Shown here piece by piece: positions 27,850 to 39,399 of a stretch of 64,000 nt of DNA. Position 1 is the first letter of the stretch, and each line of letters starts with the position of its first letter. Origin of the DNA: Pseudomonas cichorii (GTDB lineage Bacteria; Pseudomonadota; Gammaproteobacteria; Pseudomonadales; Pseudomonadaceae); NCBI RefSeq assembly GCF_015471405.1, contig NZ_BLVZ01000004.1:372001-436000 (forward strand). Direction: 5' to 3'. Made by a program: the position numbers and the translations under genes. The notes under the pieces are model-generated. The model was not told the DNA's origin and searched no databases. It saw only the letters and a list, made by a program, of their open reading frames with translations.

Positions 27850-29352
27850 ATGCGCATCCATGTCTGCTTCATCGACCGCGTCGGTATCACCCAGGAAGTG
27901 CTGGCCATTCTGGGTGGACGCAATCTGAATCTCGATGCTGTTGAGATGGTGCCGCCCAACGTTTACATCGATGCGCCGACCCTGAGCCCTCAGATGCTCG
28001 AAGAGCTCAAGGATGCGTTGTTCCGGGTACGCGGTGTCGAAGCGATTACCGTCGTGGATATCCTTCCCGGCCAGCGTCGCCACCTGCAACTCGATGCCCT
28101 GCTCGCCGCCATGACCGACCCGGTGCTGGCACTCGACAGTGCCGGGCACGTGCTGCTGGCCAACCCGGCGCTGATCGCGCTGATTGGCCGTGAACCTGAA
28201 GGCGAGCCCATAGGCGAACTGTTCGCCGACCCAAGCCTGCAAGCCACGCTGCTGGAAAACGGTTTTCGCCTGCCCATGCGCGAGGTCACGCTCAATGGCG
28301 AAGCCTTGCTGCTGGACGCAACGCCCATTACCGAAGCAGGTGCCTTGCTGACGCTGTACCTGCCCAGCCGGATCGGTGAGCGCCTGTCGGCATTGCATCA
28401 TGACCATGCAGAAGGCTTCGATGCCCTGCTGGGAGAATCCCCCGCCATCCGCATCCTCAAGGCCCGCGCCCAGCGAGTCGCCGCGCTGGATGCGCCCTTG
28501 TTGATTCAGGGCGAAACCGGCACCGGCAAGGAGCTGGTCGCCCGAGCCTGTCACGCCAGCAGCGCTCGCCATGGTGAGCCCTTCCTGGCACTCAACTGCG
28601 CGGCGCTCCCGGAAAACCTGGCTGAAAGCGAGCTGTTCGGCTATGCACCCGGCGCGTTCACCGGAGCCCAGCGCGGAGGCAAGCCGGGGCTGATGGAACT
28701 GGCCAACCAAGGCACCGTGTTTCTCGATGAAATAGGCGAAATGTCGCCTTACCTGCAAGCCAAGCTGCTGCGTTTTCTCAACGACGGCAGCTTCAGGCGA
28801 GTGGGCGGGGACCGGGAAGTCAGGGTCAATGTGCGCATCCTGAGCGCCACTCATCGCGATCTGGAAAAGATGGTCAGCGAAGGCACCTTTCGTGAAGACC
28901 TGTTCTATCGCCTGAACGTGCTGAACCTGGAAGTCCCGCCACTGCGCGAGCGCGGGCAGGACATTCTGCTGCTGGCCCGCTATTTCATGGAACAGGCCTG
29001 CACCCAGATCCAGCGCCCGGTGTGTCGCCTGGCAACCGGTACTTACCCCGCCTTGCTGGGCAACCGCTGGCCGGGCAACGTGCGCCAGTTGCAGAACGTG
29101 ATCTTCCGCGCCGCCGCCATCAGCGAAAGCACGCTGGTGGACATTGGCGACCTGGACATCGCAGGCACCGCCGTCGCCCGCCAGAACGATGGCGAAGTCG
29201 GCAGCCTTGAAAAGGCTGTCGAAGATTTCGAGCGTGAGCTGCTGCAGAAGCTTTATGCCGATTACCCCTCGACCCGCCAACTGGCGGCACGGCTGCATAC
29301 CTCGCATACCGCGATTGCCCATCGGTTGCGCAAGTACGGGATAGGGAAATAG
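27850..29352 (+). CDS. gcsR: TyrR-like sigma-54 activator of glycine cleavage genes
   Basis: Enhancer-binding protein expected to sense glycine and activate the gcv genes downstream. The 500-residue protein has an N-terminal ACT domain (about 1-72), a PAS-like region (about 78-190), a sigma-54 AAA+ domain (about 200-430; Walker A GETGTGKE, GAFTGA loop at about 282, Walker B TVFLDEIGEM) and a C-terminal TyrR-type helix-turn-helix (STRQLAARLHTSHTAIAHRL). Its closest well-known relatives are GcsR and the aromatic regulator PhhR/TyrR; the adjacent gcvH with a -24/-12 promoter favours GcsR. Confidence 0.92.
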   Translation: MRIHVCFIDRVGITQEVLAILGGRNLNLDAVEMVPPNVYIDAPTLSPQMLEELKDALFRVRGVEAITVVDILPGQRRHLQLDALLAAMTDPVLALDSAGHVLLANPALIALIGREPEGEPIGELFADPSLQATLLENGFRLPMREVTLNGEALLLDATPITEAGALLTLYLPSRIGERLSALHHDHAEGFDALLGESPAIRILKARAQRVAALDAPLLIQGETGTGKELVARACHASSARHGEPFLALNCAALPENLAESELFGYAPGAFTGAQRGGKPGLMELANQGTVFLDEIGEMSPYLQAKLLRFLNDGSFRRVGGDREVRVNVRILSATHRDLEKMVSEGTFREDLFYRLNVLNLEVPPLRERGQDILLLARYFMEQACTQIQRPVCRLATGTYPALLGNRWPGNVRQLQNVIFRAAAISESTLVDIGDLDIAGTAVARQNDGEVGSLEKAVEDFERELLQKLYADYPSTRQLAARLHTSHTAIAHRLRKYGIGK

Positions 29353-29366
29353 TGGCCGACCTTTTC

Positions 29367-29383
29367 ACGAATGAATTCGCGAA
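29367..29383. repeat. GCGAATTCATTCGC-type palindromic repeat
   Basis: TCACGAATGAATTCGCGA just after the gcsR stop is the inverse orientation of the dispersed palindrome family. Confidence 0.65.
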
Positions 29384-29387
29384 GAAA

Positions 29388-29424
29388 CGTAACAAAATCA
29401 TTCCACTGTAACGAATTCGATCCA
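29388..29424 (+). promoter_or_regulatory. Candidate tandem GcsR binding sites upstream of gcvH
   Basis: TGTAACGAATTCGATCCA (29407-29424) fits the GcsR consensus known from P. aeruginosa (TGTAACG-N4-CGTTCCG) at most positions, and CGTAACAAAATCATTCCA (29388-29405) is a weaker copy 19 bases upstream, about two helical turns away. Together they sit about 150-180 bases upstream of the -24/-12 promoter, normal for an enhancer. Confidence 0.55.
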
Positions 29425-29487
29425 GACCTCCCCGATCCCCAGCCAGCAAGGCTTTGATCCCACGGGAATTTTGCAGCCCTCCATCGC

Positions 29488-29505
29488 TGTATCGATTTCG
29501 CTACA
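29488..29505 (+). promoter_or_regulatory. Third possible GcsR/TyrR-type box upstream of gcvH
   Basis: TGTATCGATTTCGCTACA is a palindrome of TGTA....TACA type with CG spacing as in the GcsR consensus, 65 bases upstream of the -24 element. Confidence 0.4.
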
Positions 29506-29569
29506 GCCTTCTAGATTCCTCGCCCTCAAAAACATCTCAACCTATTGATTTAAAACAATAAATTTATAT

Positions 29570-29585
29570 TGGCCGCAAAATTGCT
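29570..29585 (+). promoter_or_regulatory. Sigma-54 (-24/-12) promoter of the gcv operon
   Basis: TGGCCGCAAAATTGCT carries GG and GC separated by exactly ten bases, the invariant RpoN spacing, with TTGCT at -12. It lies about 55 bases before the gcvH ATG and directly downstream of the gene for a sigma-54 activator. Confidence 0.85.
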
Positions 29586-29641
29586 ACTGAGCTTTTCATT
29601 ATGCCGGCATCAGCCGCGGCCTTTACCCTTGAGGAGTTGTT

Positions 29642-30025
29642 ATGAGCGAGTTGCGATTCACCGTTGAACACGAATGGCTGCGGGCCGAAGCCGATGGCAG
29701 TGTCACGGTAGGCATCACGCCTTATGCACAGGAATCGCTCGGCGATGTGGTCTTTGTGCAGCTCCCGGAATTACAGGCCTACACTCAACACGCCGAAGTC
29801 TCGGTCGTGGAATCGGTAAAAGCTGCCAGCAGCATCAACATGCCGCTGGACGGTGAGGTGGTCGAAGTCAATTCCGCCCTCGACGCCACCCCTGAACTGG
29901 TCAATGAAGACGCGCTCGGCGCCGGCTGGTTCTTTCGCTTCATCCCGCAAGACGTCAATGCCATTCACGGCCTGTTGGATCAGGACGCCTACGACCGACT
30001 GATCAAAGCCAACGCTGAAGCCTGA
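29642..30025 (+). CDS. gcvH: Glycine cleavage system H protein
   Basis: Lipoyl carrier that shuttles the aminomethyl group between P, T and L proteins. The 127-residue protein has the H-protein core [21 protein letters not shown] and the lipoylation site [15 protein letters not shown], with the modified lysine near residue 60. A GAGGAG site precedes the ATG. It is the first gene of the sigma-54-controlled gcv cluster. Confidence 0.97.
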   Translation: MSELRFTVEHEWLRAEADGSVTVGITPYAQESLGDVVFVQLPELQAYTQHAEVSVVESVKAASSINMPLDGEVVEVNSALDATPELVNEDALGAGWFFRFIPQDVNAIHGLLDQDAYDRLIKANAEA

Positions 30026-30035
30026 GGAGCGAGAC

Positions 30036-32900
30036 ATGACTGACTCTATCGAACTGAGCACCGCCAACGAATTCATTGCCCGCCACATCGGCCCGCGCGC
30101 CAGCGACGAGCAAGCCATGCTGCAAACCCTGGGCTTCGACTCCATCGAAGCGCTGAGCGAAAGCGTGATCCCGCAGAGCATCAAGGGCACCAGCGTGCTG
30201 AACCTGCCGGCCGGCCAGAGCGAAGCCGATGCCCTGGCTTCGATCAAGGCCATCGCCAGCAAGAACCAGTTGTTCAAGACCTACATCGGCCAGGGTTACT
30301 ACAACACTCACACACCGGCTCCGATCCTGCGCAACCTGCTGGAAAACCCGGCCTGGTACACCGCCTACACGCCTTACCAGCCAGAGATTTCCCAGGGCCG
30401 CCTGGAATCGCTGCTCAACTTCCAGACCCTGATCAGCGACCTCACCGGCCTGCCCATCGCCAACGCCTCGCTGCTGGATGAAGCCACCGCCGCCGCGGAG
30501 GCCATGACCTTCTGCAAGCGCCTGAGCAAGAACAAAAGCAGCCAGCACTTCTTCGCCTCGGCCCACTGCCATCCACAAACCCTGGACGTGCTGCGCACCC
30601 GCGCCGAGCCATTGGGTATCACCGTTGTAGTGGCCGATGAAGCGGAACTGGGCGATGTCAGCGACTACTTCGGTGCGCTGCTGCAATACCCGGCCAGCAA
30701 TGGCGATGTATTCGACTATCGCGAACTGATCGAACGCTTCCACAGCGCCAACGCGCTGGTGGCGGTTGCCGCCGATCTGCTGGCCCTGACACTGCTGACT
30801 CCGCCGGGTGAATTCGGTGCCGACGTGGCCATCGGCAGCGCCCAGCGTTTCGGCGTGCCGCTGGGCTTCGGTGGCCCGCATGCGGCCTACTTCTCCACCC
30901 GCGATGCATTCAAGCGCGACATGCCCGGCCGTCTGGTCGGTGTATCGGTGGACCGCCACGGTAAACAGGCACTGCGTCTGGCCATGCAGACCCGCGAGCA
31001 ACATATCCGTCGCGAGAAAGCAACCAGCAACATCTGCACCGCGCAAGTGCTGCTGGCCAACATCGCCAGCATGTATGCCGTCTACCACGGGCCTGCTGGC
31101 CTGACGCAAATCGCCAATCGCGTGCTTCGCATGACGGCGATCTTCGCTGAAGGCTTGAACCAGCTAGGCCTGAAGGTCGAGCAGGAGTTCTTCTTCGACA
31201 GCCTGACAATCAATACCGGCGCCAAAACCGCCTCGCTGCACAGCAAGGCCCGCGCGCAACATATCAACCTGCGGGAAATCAACGCCGAATACCTGGGCCT
31301 GTCTTTCGACGAAACCACTTCGCAGTCGGCCATCGAAACCCTGTGGACGATCTTTGCCGCCGATGGCCAGAGCCTGCCGGACTTCGCCACCCTGGCCAGC
31401 AGCGCCAAGTCGTATCTGCCCAAGGCCCTGCGTCGTCAATCGGCAATCCTCAGCCATCCGGTCTTCAACCGCTATCACTCCGAAACCGAGCTGATGCGCT
31501 ACCTGCGCAAGCTGGCAGACAAGGACCTGGCTCTGGACCGCACCATGATCCCGCTGGGCTCCTGCACCATGAAGCTCAACGCCGCCAGCGAAATGATCCC
31601 GGTCACCTGGGCCGAGTTCGGCAACCTGCACCCGTTCGCGCCTGCCGAGCAAAGCGCCGGTTACCAGCAACTGACCAGCGAACTGGAAACGATGCTCTGC
31701 GCCGCCACCGGTTACGACGCCATTTCCCTGCAACCCAACGCCGGTTCACAAGGCGAATACGCTGGCCTGCTGGCGATCCGCGCCTATCACCAGAGCCGTG
31801 GCGATGAAGCCCGCGATATCTGCCTGATCCCATCGTCCGCCCACGGCACCAACCCGGCCACCGCCCATATGGCTGGCATGCGCGTGGTGGTGACGGCCTG
31901 TGATGCACGCGGCAACGTCGATATCGAAGACCTGCGCGCCAAGGCCATCGAACACCGCGACCAACTGGCTGCACTGATGATCACCTACCCGTCGACCCAT
32001 GGCGTGTTCGAGGAAGGCATCCGTGAAATCTGCGGCATCATCCATGACAACGGCGGCCAGGTTTACATCGACGGCGCCAACATGAACGCCATGGTCGGCC
32101 TCTGCGCACCGGGCAAGTTCGGCGGCGACGTTTCGCACCTGAACCTGCACAAGACCTTCTGCATCCCCCACGGCGGTGGCGGCCCGGGTGTCGGCCCGAT
32201 CGGCGTGAAATCGCACCTGACACCGTTCCTGCCCGGCCACGGCCATATGGAGCGCAAGGAAGGCGCAGTCTGCGCAGCTCCGTTCGGCAGCGCGAGCATT
32301 CTGCCAATCACCTGGATGTACATTCGCATGATGGGCGGCGAAGGCCTCAAACGCGCTTCGCAACTGGCGATTCTCAATGCCAACTACATTTCCCGTCGCC
32401 TGGAAGACCATTACCCGGTGCTCTATACCGGCAGCAACGGTCTGGTGGCACACGAATGCATTCTGGACCTGCGCCCGCTCAAGGAAACCAGTGGCATCAG
32501 CGTCGATGACGTCGCCAAGCGCCTGATCGACTTCGGCTTCCACGCACCGACCATGTCGTTCCCGGTGGCCGGTACCTTGATGATCGAGCCGACCGAAAGT
32601 GAATCCAAGGAAGAACTGGACCGTTTCTGCGAGGCCATGATCAAGATCCGCGAAGAAATCCACGCGGTCGAGAACGGCACTCTGGACAAGGATGACAACC
32701 CGCTGAAAAACGCTCCGCACACAGCCGCCGAAATCGTCGGTCAATGGAGCCATCCATACAGCCGCGAACAGGCCGTGTATCCGGTCGAGTCGCTGATCGA
32801 AGGCAAATACTGGCCCCCTGTCGGTCGTGTCGACAACGTGTTCGGCGACCGCAATCTGGTCTGCGCCTGCCCGTCCATCGAAAGCTACCAAGAGGCGTGA
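30036..32900 (+). CDS. gcvP: Glycine dehydrogenase (decarboxylating), P protein
   Basis: PLP enzyme that decarboxylates glycine and loads the aminomethyl group on GcvH. The 954-residue protein is full length, with both homologous halves. The PLP lysine lies in the segment [18 protein letters not shown] near residue 705, and [14 protein letters not shown] opens the N-terminal half. It starts ten bases after gcvH with GAGGAGCG as ribosome site. Confidence 0.98.
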   Translation: MTDSIELSTANEFIARHIGPRASDEQAMLQTLGFDSIEALSESVIPQSIKGTSVLNLPAGQSEADALASIKAIASKNQLFKTYIGQGYYNTHTPAPILRNLLENPAWYTAYTPYQPEISQGRLESLLNFQTLISDLTGLPIANASLLDEATAAAEAMTFCKRLSKNKSSQHFFASAHCHPQTLDVLRTRAEPLGITVVVADEAELGDVSDYFGALLQYPASNGDVFDYRELIERFHSANALVAVAADLLALTLLTPPGEFGADVAIGSAQRFGVPLGFGGPHAAYFSTRDAFKRDMPGRLVGVSVDRHGKQALRLAMQTREQHIRREKATSNICTAQVLLANIASMYAVYHGPAGLTQIANRVLRMTAIFAEGLNQLGLKVEQEFFFDSLTINTGAKTASLHSKARAQHINLREINAEYLGLSFDETTSQSAIETLWTIFAADGQSLPDFATLASSAKSYLPKALRRQSAILSHPVFNRYHSETELMRYLRKLADKDLALDRTMIPLGSCTMKLNAASEMIPVTWAEFGNLHPFAPAEQSAGYQQLTSELETMLCAATGYDAISLQPNAGSQGEYAGLLAIRAYHQSRGDEARDICLIPSSAHGTNPATAHMAGMRVVVTACDARGNVDIEDLRAKAIEHRDQLAALMITYPSTHGVFEEGIREICGIIHDNGGQVYIDGANMNAMVGLCAPGKFGGDVSHLNLHKTFCIPHGGGGPGVGPIGVKSHLTPFLPGHGHMERKEGAVCAAPFGSASILPITWMYIRMMGGEGLKRASQLAILNANYISRRLEDHYPVLYTGSNGLVAHECILDLRPLKETSGISVDDVAKRLIDFGFHAPTMSFPVAGTLMIEPTESESKEELDRFCEAMIKIREEIHAVENGTLDKDDNPLKNAPHTAAEIVGQWSHPYSREQAVYPVESLIEGKYWPPVGRVDNVFGDRNLVCACPSIESYQEA

Positions 32901-32910
32901 TCGCCCAGCC

Positions 32911-32957
32911 TTCGCGAAGAACGCTCCTCCTGCAGGAGCGAATTCATTCGCGAAGGC
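32911..32957. repeat. Palindromic repeat between gcvP and gcvT
   Basis: TTCGCGAAGAACGCTCCT (32911 on) pairs with AGGAGCGAATTCATTCGCGAA (32935-32955, given by position), folding into a long hairpin. It is a paired form of the dispersed GCGAATTCATTCGC family inside an operon and might reduce gcvT expression relative to gcvHP. Confidence 0.75.
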
Positions 32958-32981
32958 CTTCTCTTGTATATGGAACCCATC

Positions 32982-34109
32982 ATGCCCACAGAACAATTGC
33001 TGACCACCCCGCTACACGCCCTGCACCGTGAACTCGGCGCCAAAATGGTGCCCTTCGCCGGTTACGACATGCCCGTGCAATACCCGGCCGGCGTGATGAA
33101 AGAGCACCTGCACACCCGTGAAAAAGCCGGCCTGTTCGATGTGTCGCACATGGGCCAGATTCTCCTGACCGGTGCCGGTGCCGCACAGGCGCTGGAAACC
33201 CTGGTCCCGGTGGATATCATCGACCTGCCGGTCGGCATGCAGCGTTATGCGATGTTCACCAACGAGAACGGCGGCATTCTCGATGACCTGATGGTCGCCA
33301 ACCTGGGCAACGATCAATTGATGCTGGTGGTCAATGCCGCCTGCAAGAACGAAGACCTGGCACACCTGCGCAAACACCTGGCGTCTCAATGCACCATAGA
33401 GCCACTGTTTGAAGAGCGCGCCCTGCTCGCCCTTCAAGGCCCGCAGGCTGCCACAGTGCTCGCACGCCTGGCACCGCAAGTGGCAGACATGACCTTCATG
33501 CAGTTCGCCAGCATCACGTTGCTGGGCGTTGGCTGCTATGTCAGCCGTTCTGGCTACACCGGCGAAGACGGCTATGAAATCTCGGTTCCGGTCGCTCAGG
33601 CCGAAGCCCTGGCGCGTCGTCTGCTGGAGGAGCCGGAAGTGGCTCCGATCGGTCTGGGTGCCCGAGACTCACTGCGCCTGGAAGCCGGTCTTTGCCTGTA
33701 CGGCCACGACATGAACACCGAGACATCCCCTGTCGAAGCCAGCCTGTTGTGGGCGATATCCAAGGCAAGGCGCGCCGATGGCGTTCGGGCTGGCGGATTC
33801 CCCGGAGCAGAAAAAATATTTGCCCAGCAACAGGCCGCAGTGGATAAAAAACGTGTCGGTCTGTTGCCACAGGAACGTACGCCGGTGCGTGAAGGCTCAC
33901 AAATCGTCGATGCAGAAGGCCAGACAATCGGCAGCGTTTGCAGTGGCGGTTTTGGCCCAAGCCTGGGCAGTCCTCTGGCGATGGGTTATCTGGACAGCCG
34001 CTTCACTGCGCTGGATACGCCAGTCTGGGCTGTCGTGCGCGGCAAGAAGGTTGCGATGCTGGTGAGTAAAATGCCTTTTGTTGCACAGCGTTACTTCCGC
34101 GGCAAATAA
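32982..34109 (+). CDS. gcvT: Aminomethyltransferase (glycine cleavage T protein)
   Basis: Transfers the one-carbon unit from GcvH to tetrahydrofolate and frees ammonia. The 375-residue protein has the folate-enzyme opening LTTPLHALHRELGAKMVPFAGYDMP (by position, about 7-31), the segment LFDVSHMGQI and the C-terminal GCV_T domain (VRAGGFPGAEKI on). Start uncertain between ATG 32970 and ATG 32982; the second has GGA at better distance and matches the family N terminus. It follows gcvP directly, without the glyA and sdaA genes present in the P. aeruginosa gcv2 operon. Confidence 0.95.
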   Translation: MPTEQLLTTPLHALHRELGAKMVPFAGYDMPVQYPAGVMKEHLHTREKAGLFDVSHMGQILLTGAGAAQALETLVPVDIIDLPVGMQRYAMFTNENGGILDDLMVANLGNDQLMLVVNAACKNEDLAHLRKHLASQCTIEPLFEERALLALQGPQAATVLARLAPQVADMTFMQFASITLLGVGCYVSRSGYTGEDGYEISVPVAQAEALARRLLEEPEVAPIGLGARDSLRLEAGLCLYGHDMNTETSPVEASLLWAISKARRADGVRAGGFPGAEKIFAQQQAAVDKKRVGLLPQERTPVREGSQIVDAEGQTIGSVCSGGFGPSLGSPLAMGYLDSRFTALDTPVWAVVRGKKVAMLVSKMPFVAQRYFRGK

Positions 34110-34500
34110 CAGCGTCAAAAAAACAGCAATTATTCATGGCGTAATAACCCTGCTGCATGACTCTTTAACAAGAGGCGCGCAACAGGGTTTCTGCCATTGA
34201 AAAAATGCCCCGCCAACGGGCACGACGAGCCAAAAACGGGCAGTTTTTCAGCCTGGGTGAAAGATCGCTGCACATCAGTTGCAGCCAAGGAAACAAGGGA
34301 CAAAGCGGGGCTTGTTTTTGTAACGAGAGTTGGCGTAGAGTTTCCTGACTGTGTTTGCATAGGTCGCTGAATCTGGACCTGGGCAGTAGCTCAAAGCGTT
34401 GCTACATCCCGTTCTACGTTTCTTACTTCTTGCAACCAGCCCCAGTACTCTTTCGTGTGAAAGAGGCTGTCATCAATTCAAGCGTCAAGGAAATAAGAAA
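34110..34500 (+). other. Non-coding region with the long 5' leader of the cold-shock gene
   Basis: These 391 bases between gcvT and the csp gene have no convincing gene. Cold-shock genes typically have long structured leaders, and the last 150 or so bases probably form one. AAGGAAATAAGAAA gives the ribosome site. I did not identify a firm promoter. Confidence 0.5.
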
Positions 34501-34713
34501 ATGTCCCAACGTCAGAGCGGCACCGTCAAGTGGTTCAACGACGAAAAAGGTTTTGGTTTTATCACTCCAGAAAGCGGTCCGGATCTGTTCGTACATTTCC
34601 GCGCAATTCAAGGTAACGGCTTCAAGAGCCTGAAAGAAGGCCAGAAGGTAACCTTCATTGCAGTGCAGGGCCAAAAAGGCATGCAGGCTGATGAAGTGCA
34701 GGCAGAAGCTTAA
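34501..34713 (+). CDS. Cold-shock protein of the CspA family
   Basis: The 70-residue OB-fold nucleic-acid-binding protein has both RNA-binding motifs: KGFGFI (RNP1) and LFVHF (RNP2), and the opening [14 protein letters not shown]. It binds single-stranded RNA and DNA and acts as an RNA chaperone. The start is set at [10 protein letters not shown] behind AAGGAA. Which Pseudomonas paralogue it is (capB, cspA or another) cannot be settled here. Confidence 0.96.
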
Positions 34714-34726
34714 TAGCTGAAACCCG

Positions 34727-34761
34727 AAAAGCCCCTGATTATTGATCTCAGGGGCTTTTTT
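34727..34761 (+). terminator. Rho-independent terminator after the cold-shock gene
   Basis: AAAAGCCCCTGA pairs with TCAGGGGCTTTT, followed by further T residues; 9-base loop. Confidence 0.9.
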
Positions 34762-34812
34762 ATCAGCGCGATTTCGTAAGATGCGGTCTTTACCGTGATC
34801 GAGAACTTCGCG

Positions 34813-35298
34813 ATGCCCAAACACCTGCTTCGACCGCAAGGCGATTTCGCGCCCGCCAGCCTCGCTCGACGCCTGGCCGCCATCTGTTACGACGCCCTCC
34901 TCTGCTTCGCCCTACAACTGGTTACCGCATTCATCTACAAGCTGGTGCTGATGGCTTTCATCGGTGAAGCCAGACTGCGCGCCCTGACCGAATCCGGTTC
35001 ACTGGATGGCGACCCCTTGCTCTCCTCCATTCTCCTGCTTGCCACCTTCGGCTTCTTCGCCAAATTCTGGACCCATGGCGGCCAGACACTGGGCATGCAG
35101 GTATGGGGCATTCGCGTACAGAACGCCGACGGCACCGCCATCAGCCTGATGCAGGCACTGCTGCGCTTTATCGTCTCTATCGCTTCATGGCTGTGCGTAG
35201 GGCTGGGCTTTATCTGGAGCCTGTTCGACAAGCAACAGCGTACCTGGCACGACATGTATTCCAACACCCGATTGGTGCGGGTGCCCAAACAGAAGTAA
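34813..35298 (+). CDS. RDD family membrane protein
   Basis: The 161-residue protein has an RDD-type first helix (LARRLAAICYDALLCFAL, with Arg and Asp), a central membrane pair and the segment WTHGGQTLGMQVWGIRVQN typical of the family. RDD proteins are small inner-membrane proteins, some of which act in Na+ or Li+ export, but the role here is unknown. The ATG at 34813 is preferred to a GTG six codons upstream. A terminator follows. Confidence 0.9.
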   Translation: MPKHLLRPQGDFAPASLARRLAAICYDALLCFALQLVTAFIYKLVLMAFIGEARLRALTESGSLDGDPLLSSILLLATFGFFAKFWTHGGQTLGMQVWGIRVQNADGTAISLMQALLRFIVSIASWLCVGLGFIWSLFDKQQRTWHDMYSNTRLVRVPKQK

Positions 35299-35307
35299 GC
35301 GTCCATG

Positions 35308-35333
35308 AAAAAGCCGACTCACGTCGGCTTTTT
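35308..35333. terminator. Bidirectional terminator between the RDD gene and lptG
   Basis: AAAAAGCCGAC pairs with GTCGGCTTTTT around a four-base loop, with T-runs readable on both strands, between two convergent genes. Confidence 0.88.
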
Positions 35334-35349
35334 CGATTCAGGGAGTCGC

Positions 35350-36411
35350 TTATCCGGCGCGGCGCAACAACAGCACACCCGCAAGAGCACAAGCAGCTGC
35401 CGGCACCAGCACCGCGAACAGCGGCGAGAAACCGAACACCAGACTCGACGGGCCAAGCAGGTCCTGGATGATGCGGAAGGTAAAGCCGACCAGCACACCG
35501 GTGAACACACGCTGCCCCAGGGTCACCGAACGCAGCGGACCGAAGATGAACGAGATCGCCATCAGCACCAGCGCCACAGTCACCAGCGGCTGCAGGACCT
35601 TGGTCCAGAAAGCCAGCCAGTAACGGCCATTGCTCAAGCCTTGCTCTGCCAGATAGTGCGCATAGCTCCAGAGCCCGGAAATCGACAGCGATTCGGGAGG
35701 CATGATGACCGTGCTCAACAGTTGCGGGCTGAGGGACACTTCCCAGCGCTCGACCGGGGTCTTGATGACTTCGGTGCTGCCATCACGGAAATACGTGGTA
35801 GAGACGTCTTTGAGCTCCCAGTAATCCGTCATGTAGTTGGCTTGTCTGGCGAAGCTTGAGGTCAGCATATGGTGCTGCTCATCGAAGCGATAACGTGTCA
35901 CGCCGTACATCAACCCGTTGGGCTGAACCGTGTTGATGTGGATGAACTCGTCACCCTGACGGTGCCACAAACCATGCTTGGCACTCTGCGAGTCGCCGCT
36001 GCCCTGAGCCAGCGAACGGGCGGCCTGCGCCTGGTTTTCCGCGTAGGGCGCAACATACTCGCCCACCAGAACACCCGCAGCCATCAGGAACAGCATGGGT
36101 TTCATGACCGCCCAGACGATGCGCGCAATGGACACACCGGCTGCGCGCATGATGGTCAGTTCACTGCTGCTGGCCAGCGTGCCCAGGCCGATCAGGCAAC
36201 CGATCAGGGCCGCCATCGGCAGCATGTCGTACACCCGCCGCGGAGCAGTCATGAGAACGAAACTGCCAGCGTCCATCAGGGTGTAGCTGTCGCTGATATC
36301 ACCCATCTCGTCGATGAAGGCGAACAGCGAAGCAAGGCCCAGAATGATCCCCAATACCGCCAGGATCGCCAGAAATACACTCTTGCCAATATATCGGTCG
36401 AGCTTAACCAC
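35350..36411 (-). CDS. lptG: LPS export ABC transporter permease LptG
   Basis: One of the two permeases of the LptB2FG complex that extracts lipopolysaccharide from the inner membrane. The 353-residue YjgP/YjgQ-family protein has three N-terminal and three C-terminal membrane segments around a periplasmic beta-jellyroll, and opens with LDRYIGKSVFLAILAVLGII. It overlaps lptF by 8 bases, in the usual lptF-lptG order. Confidence 0.96.
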   Translation of the reverse strand: MVKLDRYIGKSVFLAILAVLGIILGLASLFAFIDEMGDISDSYTLMDAGSFVLMTAPRRVYDMLPMAALIGCLIGLGTLASSSELTIMRAAGVSIARIVWAVMKPMLFLMAAGVLVGEYVAPYAENQAQAARSLAQGSGDSQSAKHGLWHRQGDEFIHINTVQPNGLMYGVTRYRFDEQHHMLTSSFARQANYMTDYWELKDVSTTYFRDGSTEVIKTPVERWEVSLSPQLLSTVIMPPESLSISGLWSYAHYLAEQGLSNGRYWLAFWTKVLQPLVTVALVLMAISFIFGPLRSVTLGQRVFTGVLVGFTFRIIQDLLGPSSLVFGFSPLFAVLVPAAACALAGVLLLRRAG

Positions 36412-37525
36412 GAGCCACCTCCGCTACGCTACGGCGACTCGCCATTTTCAGCCGCAATGGCTCCCAGTAAATCAATGCCAGACCCACCAGCAGGAAAATC
36501 CCGTGGACCCACCACATGCCAAGGCCGATCGGCAGCTTGCCTTTCTCCAGGGCACCGCGCACGGCAATCAGGATTGTCAGGTAGGACATGTAAAGCAGAA
36601 TCGCCGGCAGCAGTTTCAGATAACGCCCCTGACGCGGATTGACCCGCGCTAGCGGCACTGCCATCAAGGTCACGATGAAGACCAGGATCGGCAGCGAGAT
36701 ACGCCACTGCAATTCGGCCCGGTAGCGCGGCGTGTCGTTGCCGATCAGCTCACTGGTGGGAATGGCTTCGCGGTCGGTGATTTCCTCGCTGATTTCCGGC
36801 TTGGGCAGCATCGCGCCATAGGTGTCGTACTTGATCGCACGATAATCGGCCTCGCCTGGATTACCGTCGTAGCGATAGCCGTTTTCCAGAATCAGGAAAC
36901 GGCTGCCATCGGCACGCACTTCCTGGTGCCCCTTGTCAGCCACCAATACCGTGATGCTCGGCTCCTTGGTCGTGTCGGCGGGAACACGCCGCTCGGAAAT
37001 GAACACACCACTCAGATTGGTGCGGTCTTCTGACAGCTCCTGGGTGTAAGTGACCCGTGTACCGTCGCGCAACGCCTGAAAACGTCCTGGCACCAGAGTG
37101 TCGAACTCGGTCATCGCATCCTGCTTGTTGATCAGCAGCGAGAACTGGGTTGCACCTTGCGGCGCGAGGCTGAAGCTCAGCCAGGCAACCAGCAGTGCCA
37201 CAACGGCTGCCGGTGCCATGGTGATAGCGAGCAGACGCTGCTGGCTCATGCCGGTAGCGGCGAGCACGGTCATTTCACTTTCCAGGTACAGACGGCCATA
37301 CGCCAGCAGAATACCGAGGAACAGACCCAGCGGCAGGATCAGTTGCAGGAAGCCCGGCAGGCGAAACCCCATGATCATGAAGAGCACGCCCGGATCGAGC
37401 GCACCCGACGCAGCCTGGGCCAGATACTTGATGAAACGCCCGCTCATGATGATCACCAGCAATACGGCGCTTACCGCGCTCAAGGTGATCAGCACTTCTC
37501 GGGACAGATAACGGAAGACAATCAA
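36404..37525 (-). CDS. lptF: LPS export ABC transporter permease LptF
   Basis: Partner of LptG. The 373-residue protein begins IVFRYLSREVLITLSAVSAV after the initiator and has six membrane segments and a periplasmic jellyroll. I place the start at a TTG with GGAG eight bases upstream, because the family N terminus is M-IVFRYL and the ATG 23 codons earlier would add unrelated residues. Divergent from pepA. Confidence 0.93.
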   Translation of the reverse strand: MIVFRYLSREVLITLSAVSAVLLVIIMSGRFIKYLAQAASGALDPGVLFMIMGFRLPGFLQLILPLGLFLGILLAYGRLYLESEMTVLAATGMSQQRLLAITMAPAAVVALLVAWLSFSLAPQGATQFSLLINKQDAMTEFDTLVPGRFQALRDGTRVTYTQELSEDRTNLSGVFISERRVPADTTKEPSITVLVADKGHQEVRADGSRFLILENGYRYDGNPGEADYRAIKYDTYGAMLPKPEISEEITDREAIPTSELIGNDTPRYRAELQWRISLPILVFIVTLMAVPLARVNPRQGRYLKLLPAILLYMSYLTILIAVRGALEKGKLPIGLGMWWVHGIFLLVGLALIYWEPLRLKMASRRSVAEVARG

Positions 37526-39343
<1,818 letters not shown>

Positions 39344-39351
39344 GATGCCTT

Positions 39352-39383
39352 GCGACGTATCGGCTTGGCGGTCGATACGTCGC
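39352..39383 (+). other. Stem-loop between pepA and holC
   Basis: GCGACGTATCG and CGATACGTCGC form an 11-bp perfect inverted repeat with a ten-base loop and no T-run, between the pepA stop and the holC start. It may be a transcript-stabilising or attenuating hairpin. Confidence 0.6.
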
Positions 39384-39399
39384 TTGCACTGGAACAGAA

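Noticed and set aside
34130..34360. Short minus-strand frame between gcvT and the cold-shock gene
   Set aside because: No ribosome site, no family features, and it overlaps the likely structured leader region.
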